DNA of 32,060 nt, taken from positions 1-32,060 of the forward strand of contig CAITEH010000060.1 in NCBI GenBank assembly GCA_903891415.1, in the 5' to 3' direction. Made by a program: the position numbers and the translations under genes. Below, one piece after another: positions 1 through 8,463 of the stretch; positions within the stretch are counted from its first letter, which is position 1; each line of letters begins with the position of its first letter. A model generated the notes under the pieces. That model saw only the letters and a program-made list of their open reading frames with translations, was not told the origin of the DNA and made no database searches. Source of the DNA: Candidatus Firestoneibacteriota bacterium (lineage in GTDB: Bacteria > Oederibacteriota > D2-FULL-39-29).

Positions 1-2
1 CC

Positions 3-593
3 CAGCACGGTACAAGCAGGTTTGCTTTGGACCCGTTTATCACTCAAAATATACCCTCGAAAGAAATTCAGCCTTTTTCCGAGCAAATTCCTGCTTTTCT
101 GGAAAGAATTGAAAAGAAAAATATTGTGTCTTTTGTAACGCTGGAGATGCCTCTCTCACAGGAATTATTTATCTTAAAGAAAAAATTAGAAGTCGCCGCG
201 CTGGGGGTTTTTCTTTTAAAAGCCACCGAAACCGCGGAAAAAATACTTGTTGTCAGGAAACTTACCGGAGAGTTAGCGCAAAGCAACAAGGAGTTTCACT
301 ACCTGATCCAAAAAGGCAGCGGCATAAAAGAATTCAAAGATGTTTCCAACCTGGGTTTTTCGACCTATTTTTCCAAAGACAGCCCGGAAGGTCTGGCGAA
401 AACGGTTTTTTATTCAAAAGATAATCCATTGGGCTCGGGAAAAACTCCCGTCTTTTCAAAAGAGAACGCATTTGGCTCGGGAAAGGTAACTTTTTATTCC
501 AAGGACAGCCCGCTGGAGTCCGTAAAAGCTGCTTTAGATAAAAAAGAAGCGGAGAAAGAAATACATAATAAAAAGATCGCTTTCAAAAAATAA
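3..593 (+). CDS. Partial hypothetical protein with four 14-residue tandem repeats (5' end outside window)
   Basis: The frame is open to the left edge of the window (no stop back to base 3), so the protein is most likely truncated there; a TTG at 27 would be the first possible start inside the window. Residues are counted from that TTG. Residues 20-90 are mixed helical. Residues 112-167 hold four consecutive 14-residue units: STYFSKDSPEGLAK, TVFYSKDNPLGSGK, TPVFSKENAFGSGK and VTFYSKDSPLESVK, sharing an F/Y-S-K-D/E core. The tail (168-188) is Lys/Glu rich and probably helical. I do not recognise the family. It ends 46 bp before the KaiC-like gene and probably belongs to the same exopolysaccharide operon. 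Confidence 0.6.
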   Translation, partial: QHGTSRFALDPFITQNIPSKEIQPFSEQIPAFLERIEKKNIVSFVTLEMPLSQELFILKKKLEVAALGVFLLKATETAEKILVVRKLTGELAQSNKEFHYLIQKGSGIKEFKDVSNLGFSTYFSKDSPEGLAKTVFYSKDNPLGSGKTPVFSKENAFGSGKVTFYSKDSPLESVKAALDKKEAEKEIHNKKIAFKK

Positions 594-639
594 CACGTGC
601 GGAAGAAATTCAGAAGCCTGAGATTTCTCTGGGGTTATT

Positions 640-1383
640 ATGATAAATAAAATATTTTCCGGCATAGGGTTTATTGATAAAGATATCGGGGGTTTATATC
701 AGTACGGAAGCTATTTGATCTGCGGGGAAAAAGAGACCGGAAAGACAGTCCTGACCTCCCAATTTCTCGTGGAAGGCTTAAAAAAGAACGAAATGTGCCT
801 GCTTGTGACCGGAGAAAATCCCGGAAGTTTTATAAATGAAATTCAAAACAGCCTGGGCTTTGATTTTTCTCTTTATTTAAAAAGGGGATTATTGAATATT
901 TTGCAGTATGAAAGGCCGGAAGGCGGCCCCGCCGGCAAGCTGGGACAGTATCTTTTTGAGGTAAACGCTTTTGTCAGCAAGAAGGGTGTTGAACGGGTAA
1001 TTATTGATCTCGCGACCATGCTGGGCATGCTGGATGAAAAGAAGATCGAAGAGCACATAAGAGAATTCATTAAATTTCTGGAAAAAATGCATATTACCGC
1101 GCTTTTATTGCTTGATAAATCCCGCGCGCCGTCAATGTTCCAGGTAGAAAGAGCGCTGATAAATGAAGCCGTGGGGGTTTTCAGGATAGAAAAAAAGACT
1201 GACGAGAAAAATAACAAGGTTTTTTACAGCATGAAAATTGAAAAAATAGCCGGGCATTTTCCGCCTTTTCCTTCCTGGGATTTTGAAATTATTAAAAAGC
1301 AGGGAGTCAAACAAATAACAGAGAACGGCAGTTTTTTTTATGCGGATATCAAAAAAATAGAAAAATTAGACGACGGAGGTTAG
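640..1383 (+). CDS. KaiC/RecA-like P-loop ATPase
   Basis: A 247-residue single-domain RecA-fold protein. The Walker A motif is GEKETGKT (residues 29-36). The stretch MCLLVTGENPGSF resembles the KaiC/RadA/GvpD second strand, and the Walker B-like strand is VERVIIDLA (Asp123). There is no second KaiC domain and no clear autophosphorylation Ser/Thr pair, so this is a stand-alone KaiC-like regulator or motor rather than a clock protein. It is followed by 1 bp and then the ExeA-like ATPase, so the two ATPases are probably co-translated. In exopolysaccharide operons such ATPases are thought to regulate assembly or export; that role is inferred here from context only. Confidence 0.75.
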   Translation: MINKIFSGIGFIDKDIGGLYQYGSYLICGEKETGKTVLTSQFLVEGLKKNEMCLLVTGENPGSFINEIQNSLGFDFSLYLKRGLLNILQYERPEGGPAGKLGQYLFEVNAFVSKKGVERVIIDLATMLGMLDEKKIEEHIREFIKFLEKMHITALLLLDKSRAPSMFQVERALINEAVGVFRIEKKTDEKNNKVFYSMKIEKIAGHFPPFPSWDFEIIKKQGVKQITENGSFFYADIKKIEKLDDGG

Positions 1384-1384
1384 A

Positions 1385-2212
1385 ATGTACAAAGAGTATT
1401 GGCATCTCAAGGAGAACCCTTTTGAAAACGTTATTGATTTCCGGTTTTTGTATACTTCTCCTTCCTTTGAAGAGTGCAGGGCCAGGTTGTATTATGCCGT
1501 TAGTCAGAGAAAAACAGGGGCGGTACTGATCGGTAATTGCGGGATCGGGAAGTCCATGGTAAGGGAAGCCCTTGTTAAAGATTTGAAGAAAGAGGGCGGG
1601 TACCGTATTTTTTCTATTGTGTATCCCACGCTGAACATCGGGCAGATCATGAGCGAGTGCTTTTTTCAGATGGGGGAGAATGTCGAATCCACGCGGGATA
1701 AACCCCTGCTTTTGCATGATTTCGGGAACAAACTGCTGGCGATCAATGAAAGGGGGGAGCATGCGGTATTGATAATTGATGATGCCCAGCTTTTGGATAT
1801 CGGCACCCTGGGAGAATTAAAACTTTTCTGCAACATGCATGACTATAATGAGCGGCAGCTGATCTCTATTATCCTGATAGGCGAAGCTTTGCTGCATACG
1901 AAACTGATAAATATGCCTAGCCTGGCGCAGCGTCTAAGGCTTATGGCCAAGCTGGAACCTTTAGACCAGGAACTGACCGGTAAATACATAGCGCACCGGT
2001 TGAAAGTCGCCGGCGGGGCGGAAAATATTTTTCTTCCGGATGCCGTTGAAGAAATTTTTAAATCCAGCCAGGGCTGCCTGAGAGAGATAAACAGTCTCTG
2101 TGATATCGCGCTTCTAATAGGCGTGAACGAAAAAGTCCCGCGCATAAACGCAGATATTATCCAGCGGATCATAAGTGATGTGGGAAACAAAGCGGGAGAG
2201 AAACAAATTTGA
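1385..2212 (+). CDS. ExeA/GspA-like AAA ATPase, exopolysaccharide-cluster type
   Basis: 275 residues starting at ATG with a good ribosome site (GGAGG, 6 bp upstream). The N-terminus (MYKEYWHLKENPFENVIDFRF) matches the opening of ExeA/GspA and XrtA-associated ATPases: a tyrosine/phenylalanine-rich strand, then L-K-E-x-P-F. Walker A is GNCGIGKS (50-57), Walker B is VLIIDDAQ (128-135), and a sensor/arginine region follows (SLAQRLRLMAKL). There is no C-terminal peptidoglycan-binding domain or transmembrane segment, unlike full ExeA. The stop codon overlaps the TTG start of the next gene (TTGA), which implies translational coupling. The partner is probably the KaiC-like ATPase upstream or the outer-membrane exporter downstream. 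Confidence 0.8.
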   Translation: MYKEYWHLKENPFENVIDFRFLYTSPSFEECRARLYYAVSQRKTGAVLIGNCGIGKSMVREALVKDLKKEGGYRIFSIVYPTLNIGQIMSECFFQMGENVESTRDKPLLLHDFGNKLLAINERGEHAVLIIDDAQLLDIGTLGELKLFCNMHDYNERQLISIILIGEALLHTKLINMPSLAQRLRLMAKLEPLDQELTGKYIAHRLKVAGGAENIFLPDAVEEIFKSSQGCLREINSLCDIALLIGVNEKVPRINADIIQRIISDVGNKAGEKQI

Positions 2213-4479
2213 CAAGAAAAATATTTTTCCCCGGAAAATACGCCTGTTTATGCGTTGTTTTGTTTGCTTCGGCTTTTTTATATTCCGCTGAAAAAAAAAC
2301 GTATGCGCATTATGAAAAAGCTCTTGAATTATACAACACCCACCAGGTCTGGCTGGGGGCGGTAAACGAAGCGCAGCTGGACCTTAAAGAAAATCCCCGG
2401 CACGTAAAATCCTATATTTTAATAGCACAAATCTACCTCGAAATAAAAGAATATTCCAGGGCCGCGGAAGCAGCGCTTGCTGCCCTGGGCCTTGAGCCCG
2501 GCAATAAAGAAGTTCAAAATTTAATGAACAATATTTTGCATGAGTGGGAGCTAAGCAATACCTACTCGGAAGACCGTGTCTCTTTTAATCTGGAGATCGC
2601 GCGGGTATATTCAAGGCAAAAAGCCTATGGAAAAGCGGTAGAGTATTATCAGAAATACCTGCGGTTTAGGCCGCAGGATCACAAAAGCCGCCTGGAATTT
2701 GCACGGGTCCTTTCCTGGGCAAAATACTATAACTCTTCCATTGAAGAATACCGGAATTATCTGAAAAAATACCCCCAGGATAAAAAGGTTGCTTTAGAAC
2801 TCGCCTATATATATTACTGGAAGCCTGATATTAATGCGGCCGAAATGCAATTAAAGAGAGTTATCGAACTTGATCCCAAAAACAGCGAAGCGTATCTGCT
2901 CCTGGGTGCTATTTATGAACAAAATGGCGCCTACAAAAAGGCCGCCAAGATATACACCGATGTACTGCAGCTCTCGAAGAACAACAGGCAGGCAAAAGAT
3001 GGCCTGGCCCGCCTTAAGAAAATAGAGGAAAGTTCCGGGGATATGGACACGTTAGAAGGTATGCTTAAGGCAGTCGAGTCAACTAAAAATTACCGCTTAT
3101 ACTTGACTATCGCCAACAATCTGTATTTTGAAGGGATGAAAAAGTCCGCCCGCGGAGGCCCTGAGGATGAGGAAAGCAACAAAGAAGAAGCTTTCAAATA
3201 TTACCAGCTTTACCTGGAAAAATTTCCCGAGGATTACGAGGCAAAAATAAGAGTTGCCGAAATTCTTTCCTGGGAAAAACTTTATGATCAGTCGATTTTC
3301 CTTTACAGGGAATATTTAACCAAATATCCGGAAGAAAATTCAGTCCGGTTGGAAGTGGCAAGAATGCTTCAATGGAAAGGGGATAATGCCGGCGCTTTGG
3401 CGGAACTTACCAAGCTCCAGGCCAGCGACCCTACAAATGCCGATATCTACATGATCCGCGGTAATATTTATGAAGCAGAGGGAGAATCTAAAAAGGCCCT
3501 TGACGATTACCGGCAGGTGGTTGCCTTACCGTATAACCAGTATAACCAGGAAGCCATTGAAAATATCCTTGCTATTGAGAAGTCCCTTAATGTTGAAAGA
3601 AAAGCCATGCCGGAATTATATTTTCTTTATTCGAATCTATACGAAAACACATATGACTATCATAAAACCGGCTTTGACCTGGGCGGCAGGGTCCGGTTTT
3701 TTGACGGCTCGGTAATTGTCTCCGCAGGTGTGAGGCAATTTCAGCTTGTACAGGCAGCCAGTGCCCCTTTGTTATCCAATGAGCTGTACCTGCAGGGGAA
3801 CGGGAACTTTCAGGAAAATTGGCAGTGGTCAGCGGCCTTATCCTTGTTAAGGATATATGATTTTTCCGATCATGGCAGTTTGACCCTGGGCACAGCAGTG
3901 GAGATAGCTCCCTCAACTTCTTTCAAGGCAGATATCAACTTTAATAAAGAGGGGATCTTTGAAATTGACAATCTCAATATGCAAATAGCAGGGCTCACTC
4001 TTACTTTAGATGAGTTTGAATTTGAGATCAATCATAAACTATCCGGAGCGGATGAGCTTAGCGCCGCGCTTAACGAAGGATTTTTTTCTGACGGCAATTC
4101 CAAGGAACAGATCACAGGCGGGTATCTGCATAAGGTTTCCGATACGCCGCTGGTTAAGATCGGCGGAGAGTATCAATATTTGTCCTTCAAACAGGATTCT
4201 ACTTATTACTGGGCGCCGATACCTTATTCGTATATTGCCGCCGTGGCAACCCTGGAAAACAATGATAATGATGTATTTATCTACAGAATGAAGGCGGCAG
4301 TTTGCCGTGTTATTGAAACTCCCGAGGTCGAGATCAATTTTGACGCGGAAGCAACTTACTATTTCTCCAAAAATATTTCTGCGGAAGTATTATTCAGTGT
4401 CGGCCGGGGTACTTCGGATGTAACGAGCTCGACCCTGACAAATATCATGATAGGAGTGACCTACCACTTTGAAAAATAG
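2209..4479 (+). CDS. Outer-membrane exopolysaccharide exporter: periplasmic TPR domain plus C-terminal beta-barrel (PgaA/BcsC-like architecture)
   Basis: 756 residues from a TTG start coupled to the previous stop. A signal peptide spans about residues 8-27 (hydrophobic, ending near SAEKK). Residues 32-470 are TPR-type helical hairpins, for example KAVEYYQKYLRFRPQDHKSR and QSIFLYREYLTKYPEENSVR. From about 475 the sequence changes to alternating beta strands and ends in GVTYHFEK; an aromatic (here F) close to the end is typical of outer-membrane barrels. The order resembles PgaA and BcsC, which guide a nascent polymer through the periplasm and out. The synthase follows with an 11-bp overlap. 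The barrel resembles the YaiO type by eye. No deacetylase (PgaB) is visible, so the polymer is unknown. Confidence 0.75.
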   Translation: MTRKIFFPGKYACLCVVLFASAFLYSAEKKTYAHYEKALELYNTHQVWLGAVNEAQLDLKENPRHVKSYILIAQIYLEIKEYSRAAEAALAALGLEPGNKEVQNLMNNILHEWELSNTYSEDRVSFNLEIARVYSRQKAYGKAVEYYQKYLRFRPQDHKSRLEFARVLSWAKYYNSSIEEYRNYLKKYPQDKKVALELAYIYYWKPDINAAEMQLKRVIELDPKNSEAYLLLGAIYEQNGAYKKAAKIYTDVLQLSKNNRQAKDGLARLKKIEESSGDMDTLEGMLKAVESTKNYRLYLTIANNLYFEGMKKSARGGPEDEESNKEEAFKYYQLYLEKFPEDYEAKIRVAEILSWEKLYDQSIFLYREYLTKYPEENSVRLEVARMLQWKGDNAGALAELTKLQASDPTNADIYMIRGNIYEAEGESKKALDDYRQVVALPYNQYNQEAIENILAIEKSLNVERKAMPELYFLYSNLYENTYDYHKTGFDLGGRVRFFDGSVIVSAGVRQFQLVQAASAPLLSNELYLQGNGNFQENWQWSAALSLLRIYDFSDHGSLTLGTAVEIAPSTSFKADINFNKEGIFEIDNLNMQIAGLTLTLDEFEFEINHKLSGADELSAALNEGFFSDGNSKEQITGGYLHKVSDTPLVKIGGEYQYLSFKQDSTYYWAPIPYSYIAAVATLENNDNDVFIYRMKAAVCRVIETPEVEINFDAEATYYFSKNISAEVLFSVGRGTSDVTSSTLTNIMIGVTYHFEK

Positions 4480-5812
4480 ATTATCTGACATATTCTTTAA
4501 TATTTTTGTTTTTATGCTTGCGCTTATCCCGTTTGTATGGCTGATACTGGCAATGCTGAATATTTATATTCTGAACTTTTCTTTCCGTAAAGGATTTATA
4601 GGCCTGTCTTTTGTTTTGCTTTTCATTTTTCTTTGCATTTTGATCATGAGGTATTTCGGGTTAATTTATTTTTCGTATCTAAATTACACTTTTCACGCCT
4701 CGGATCCGCATAAAGAAAATAAGGAATTCCCGCTCGTTTCCATTCTTTTGCCCGCTTATAATGAAGGAAAAAATATTGAGGAGTCGATAAAATCCCTTTT
4801 AAGCCTTGATTATCCGAAAAAAGAGATCATTGTCGTAAATGACGGTTCCCTGGATGACACCATGGAAAAGGCAAAAAAATATGAAGGCCTCTACCCCAAT
4901 TCAAGAGTAAAAGTGATTTTTCAGGAAAATCAGGGAAAAGCTAAAGCTTTGAATAACGGCCTTAAAAACAGCACAGGGGAATTTATTCTCTGTATTGACG
5001 GGGATTCAATAGTAGAAAAGAACGCGATAAACAAAGCCATTACTCATTTCCGGGAAGAAAAAGTGGGCGCCGTAGCGGGAAACGTTAAAATTATCAATAT
5101 AAATAATACCCTGACGCGGCTTCAATCGCTTGAATATATTGAAGGTTTAAACATGGTAAAACAAAGCCAGGGGTTTTTTAAAGTGGTAAATATTGTACCC
5201 GGCCCTTTCGGCCTTTTCCGCCGTACCGCGATGGAAAGCGTCGGCGGCTATGACAATGACACATTTGCCGAAGATTGCGACATAACTATCAAATTATTGG
5301 ATGCCGACTGGAAAATAGTCTACGAGCCGGAGGCGATCTCCTGGACAGAAGCCCCCGAGAACATGAGGAATCTTTTTGTCCAAAGGTACCGCTGGGGCAG
5401 GGGGATCTTACAGGTCTTGAAAAAGCATAAACGGTCCTTTCTGGGGATTAAAAGAAGAGGAAGCCGGCTTAATGTGGCGACCATCTGGTATATGTTTTTT
5501 GAAGCCATTATCTGGCCTATTATGAATGTGTTTGCCCAGGTATTCTTCTTGTATGTGGCCTTGACCTCGGGAATGCTGAGCAGCCTGCTCTTCTGGTGGA
5601 TCCAGCTTACACTGCTGGATATGACTGCGGCGCTGCATTGCGTGTTAATAGAAAAAGAAAGGTTGAGCTATGTCCTTTACTCGATACCTTACCGGCTTTA
5701 TTTTATTCTTACAATTGATGTAGTTAAACTGCTGGCCACTTTAGAAGAAGTGCTGGGGGCAAAAATGGCCTGGGGCAGGGTGGAAAGAAAAGGCCGGTTG
5801 ACAAAAACCTAG
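4469..5812 (+). CDS. Processive family 2 glycosyltransferase, membrane polysaccharide synthase (PgaC/BcsA-like)
   Basis: 447 residues from a TTG start inside the previous gene. Two N-terminal membrane helices (about 8-36 and 44-70) precede a GT-A domain with all four processive-synthase signatures: NDGS (Asp125), DGDS (177-180), the catalytic base region FAEDCD (Asp269) and QRYRW (305-309). Two or three further helices follow (about 340-435). Such enzymes polymerise a UDP-sugar on the cytoplasmic face and thread the chain through the inner membrane. The best-known relatives make poly-beta-1,6-GlcNAc, cellulose or hyaluronan; the substrate cannot be fixed from sequence alone. The co-encoded TPR/barrel protein would be the outer-membrane exit. 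Confidence 0.85.
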   Translation: MKNRLSDIFFNIFVFMLALIPFVWLILAMLNIYILNFSFRKGFIGLSFVLLFIFLCILIMRYFGLIYFSYLNYTFHASDPHKENKEFPLVSILLPAYNEGKNIEESIKSLLSLDYPKKEIIVVNDGSLDDTMEKAKKYEGLYPNSRVKVIFQENQGKAKALNNGLKNSTGEFILCIDGDSIVEKNAINKAITHFREEKVGAVAGNVKIININNTLTRLQSLEYIEGLNMVKQSQGFFKVVNIVPGPFGLFRRTAMESVGGYDNDTFAEDCDITIKLLDADWKIVYEPEAISWTEAPENMRNLFVQRYRWGRGILQVLKKHKRSFLGIKRRGSRLNVATIWYMFFEAIIWPIMNVFAQVFFLYVALTSGMLSSLLFWWIQLTLLDMTAALHCVLIEKERLSYVLYSIPYRLYFILTIDVVKLLATLEEVLGAKMAWGRVERKGRLTKT

Positions 5813-5957
5813 GAACGCGGCTAGTTTATAAATAATACTTTTTATCTGCCTGCAAAAAGTTCTTTCCAATAAGGCCTTAGCAGAATATTTAAGGCCCTCA
5901 TGCAAGAACAAATAGTAGTTATAAGTTAAAATAGATCCCTGCAAAAGAAGGTGCAAA

Positions 5958-8309
5958 ATGAAAGGAACTTTGATGACGAAGTTTGAAAAATTTTCCGCTT
6001 TTTTCAGTTTAGCCGCTACTTTAATAGGTGTTATGGTCATATTAAGAACGTCAGCCGGCTGGGAATTACCCGCAGGCCTCCTGCCGAATTACAGGTCCAT
6101 GTCCCTGCTGTCCGCGGTGTCCCTCTCTATTTTTGGCATCATACTTTTTTTATTGGCCAATAAAAGAGTCTCCGAAAAAATGCATTATATTATTTCCGGG
6201 CTATTATTCCTGGTAATGCTCATCGGTGCCGGTATCTGTTCCGGTATGATCGTAAAAATAATCCCCTCACTGGGAAGGGTCTCCCCCTATCTCGGGTTTG
6301 TTTATCTGTTCTATTCCCTGGCGCTTTTATTGAAAAATGTGTACGGGGAAAAAGTTATTATCAACAGTTTTGCGAGTATAACGGGTGTGTTTGTGGCTTT
6401 TTTTGGTTTTGCTATCATTCTCGGATACCTTTTTAATTCACCGTTATTTTTCAGCGGCTGGAGTCTGCCTTTTTCTTTTAATGGCGGAGTTTGCGCTTTG
6501 CTTCTGGGGCTGGGCCTGGTCTCCCTGTGCGGGGACAGGACCGCTATACTCGGGCCTTTGTCGGGTAATAACGTAAGCGCGAAAATTCACAGATTGATCG
6601 TGCCTTTTACTATCTTTTGTGTCGTTATACAGAGCATGTTGTTTTTGATCATAAATAATATTAAAAATATAAACTTCGCGTTATTTGCCGGATTTGAAGT
6701 TGTTCTTTTTGTATTAATAGCCCTCTTTTCCGCGCTTGGTGCCACTAAAAAGATCTTTTCTGATGCCGAAAAAGCTGAAGAAGAGCGGGAAAAAGCCCTG
6801 GGCATTATGCATAAAACTGAAGAAAAATATTTAAAGATACTGGAAGCCAGCCCTTTATTGATAACTATTACCCGGTTAAAGGATAAATGTGTAATAGAAG
6901 CGAACGAGACCGCTATAAAAAAGCTGGGGGGCAATATTATAGGCTGCCCGCTGCCGTACTTTGAGGAGCGTGCGGAGCCGGAGCGGGAACTTAAACAAAC
7001 GCAAAAAACCGGGACTGCTTACCGGGGGGAATGCAGTTATAAAAACAAAAACGGCAAAGAAATTATCTTAACACAAACCCACCAGATCATTGAGATAGAA
7101 AATGAAAAATGCGTCCTGACTATATCGGAAGATATTACCGAACAACGGCAGATGGAACAACAACTGCTTCAAACAAGAAAGATGGACGCTCTTGGTACGC
7201 TGACCGCGGGGATCGCGCATGATTTTAACAATATGCTGTCCGTTATAATAGGTTATTCGGACAGCACTTTAAGGTTTACGCCGCAGGAACCCAAAGTAAA
7301 TGAAAACATCCAGCAGATCAAGAAAGCAGCCGTAAAAGCGGCAGCCTTAACGTCCCAATTACTGGCTTTCAGCAGAAAACAGCCCCGCGAACTGATGGTT
7401 ATAGCGCTTAATAATTCACTGGTAGAGCTCAAGAGCATGCTTGAACGTATTATTGGGGAAGATATTGAATTTGAACTTCACTTAGAGCCTGCCCTCAAAA
7501 ATATTTTGTTTGACAAAAATCAGATCGACCGGATAGTGGTCAATCTGGTGACGAATTCAAAGCATGCCATGCCGAAAGGCGGAAAACTGGCTATAAAAAC
7601 GGAAAATGTCACGTTGAATAAAGAGACGGCCCGGAATATACCGTATTCAAGAGCCGGAGAATTCATCTGCATGTCCGTTGCGGATACGGGTATTGGAATA
7701 GGTTCAGAACAGATGGAACATTTGTTTGAGCCTTTTTATACGACAAAATCCCAGAATAAGGGCTCGGGACTCGGCTTGTGCGTGGTTTACGGAATAGTTA
7801 AACAACAGGAAGGCTGGATAAATGTTACAAGCGCGCCGGGTAAAGGCGCAGAATTCAAAGTATTTTTGCCTGTTTATAAAGGCAATAAGGAAGTAGAAAC
7901 TATGAAAGAAGAATTTTCGGGAGAACTTGAATACAGTGAAGGAAAAAGGATACTTGTAGTCGAAGATGATGAAGCAGTCTTGGATATGGTAAGCGGCTTT
8001 TTGAAAGAAAAAAAACATGAGGTGTTCCGGGCAGCAAACGGTAAAGAAGCGCTGAAAATATTTGAAGCGGAAAAAGGCAGAATTGACCTGCTTTTTAGCG
8101 ACTCCGTCATGCCGGAGATAAGCGGCCTTGAATTGGCCAGGAAACTCAAGGCCATGAACCCGAAAATAAAGGTAATAATAAGCAGCGGTTACCTTGATGA
8201 TAAAAATAACATAGATGAAGTTAAAAGAGAAGGCTGCCTTTTTTTACCCAAACCTTACGTGGTAAAAGAACTATTTTCAATAATTGCACTTGTATTTAAA
8301 GAAAAATAA
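5958..8309 (+). CDS. Hybrid sensor histidine kinase: membrane domain, PAS, HisKA, HATPase, receiver
   Basis: 783 residues. The start ATG (5958) has AAGG upstream; an internal ATG at residue 6 is an alternative. Residues about 12-260 contain roughly eight hydrophobic helices with short loops, an MHYT/MASE-like membrane sensor that I cannot name. A short coiled coil and a PAS domain (about 285-400) follow. HisKA contains GIAHDFNN with His421, and the ATPase has an N box (NLVTNSKHAMP), G1 (DTGIGI), F box (FEPFYTTK) and G2 (GSGLGL). The receiver (about 655-783) is intact: VEDDE acidic pair, phospho-acceptor Asp715 (LLFSDSVMP) and Lys765 (LPKP). A near-copy without the membrane part follows 154 bp downstream. 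Confidence 0.92.
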   Translation: MKGTLMTKFEKFSAFFSLAATLIGVMVILRTSAGWELPAGLLPNYRSMSLLSAVSLSIFGIILFLLANKRVSEKMHYIISGLLFLVMLIGAGICSGMIVKIIPSLGRVSPYLGFVYLFYSLALLLKNVYGEKVIINSFASITGVFVAFFGFAIILGYLFNSPLFFSGWSLPFSFNGGVCALLLGLGLVSLCGDRTAILGPLSGNNVSAKIHRLIVPFTIFCVVIQSMLFLIINNIKNINFALFAGFEVVLFVLIALFSALGATKKIFSDAEKAEEEREKALGIMHKTEEKYLKILEASPLLITITRLKDKCVIEANETAIKKLGGNIIGCPLPYFEERAEPERELKQTQKTGTAYRGECSYKNKNGKEIILTQTHQIIEIENEKCVLTISEDITEQRQMEQQLLQTRKMDALGTLTAGIAHDFNNMLSVIIGYSDSTLRFTPQEPKVNENIQQIKKAAVKAAALTSQLLAFSRKQPRELMVIALNNSLVELKSMLERIIGEDIEFELHLEPALKNILFDKNQIDRIVVNLVTNSKHAMPKGGKLAIKTENVTLNKETARNIPYSRAGEFICMSVADTGIGIGSEQMEHLFEPFYTTKSQNKGSGLGLCVVYGIVKQQEGWINVTSAPGKGAEFKVFLPVYKGNKEVETMKEEFSGELEYSEGKRILVVEDDEAVLDMVSGFLKEKKHEVFRAANGKEALKIFEAEKGRIDLLFSDSVMPEISGLELARKLKAMNPKIKVIISSGYLDDKNNIDEVKREGCLFLPKPYVVKELFSIIALVFKEK

Positions 8310-8463
8310 GAACGCGTCCGGAAAGGCTTGAGGAAAAAACGCTTAATAATTTTTTGAATGTTCATATTATTGGGGTGAAGATCAATGGAGCCGGTAATTA
8401 TTAGTATGAAAATAAGTTTTACAGGATCCTGCTGTCTTTGTTCATGGTTCGGATAAGTTTGAC

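Noticed and set aside
1349-1762. 137-aa open frame on the minus strand over the ExeA-like gene
   Set aside because: Antisense shadow of a gene with clear Walker motifs; no ribosome site or family signature.
8384-8455. 23-codon ORF between the two kinase genes with a GGGGTGAAG upstream
   Set aside because: Too short, contains no family pattern, and no regulatory structure such as an attenuator was found; could be chance.
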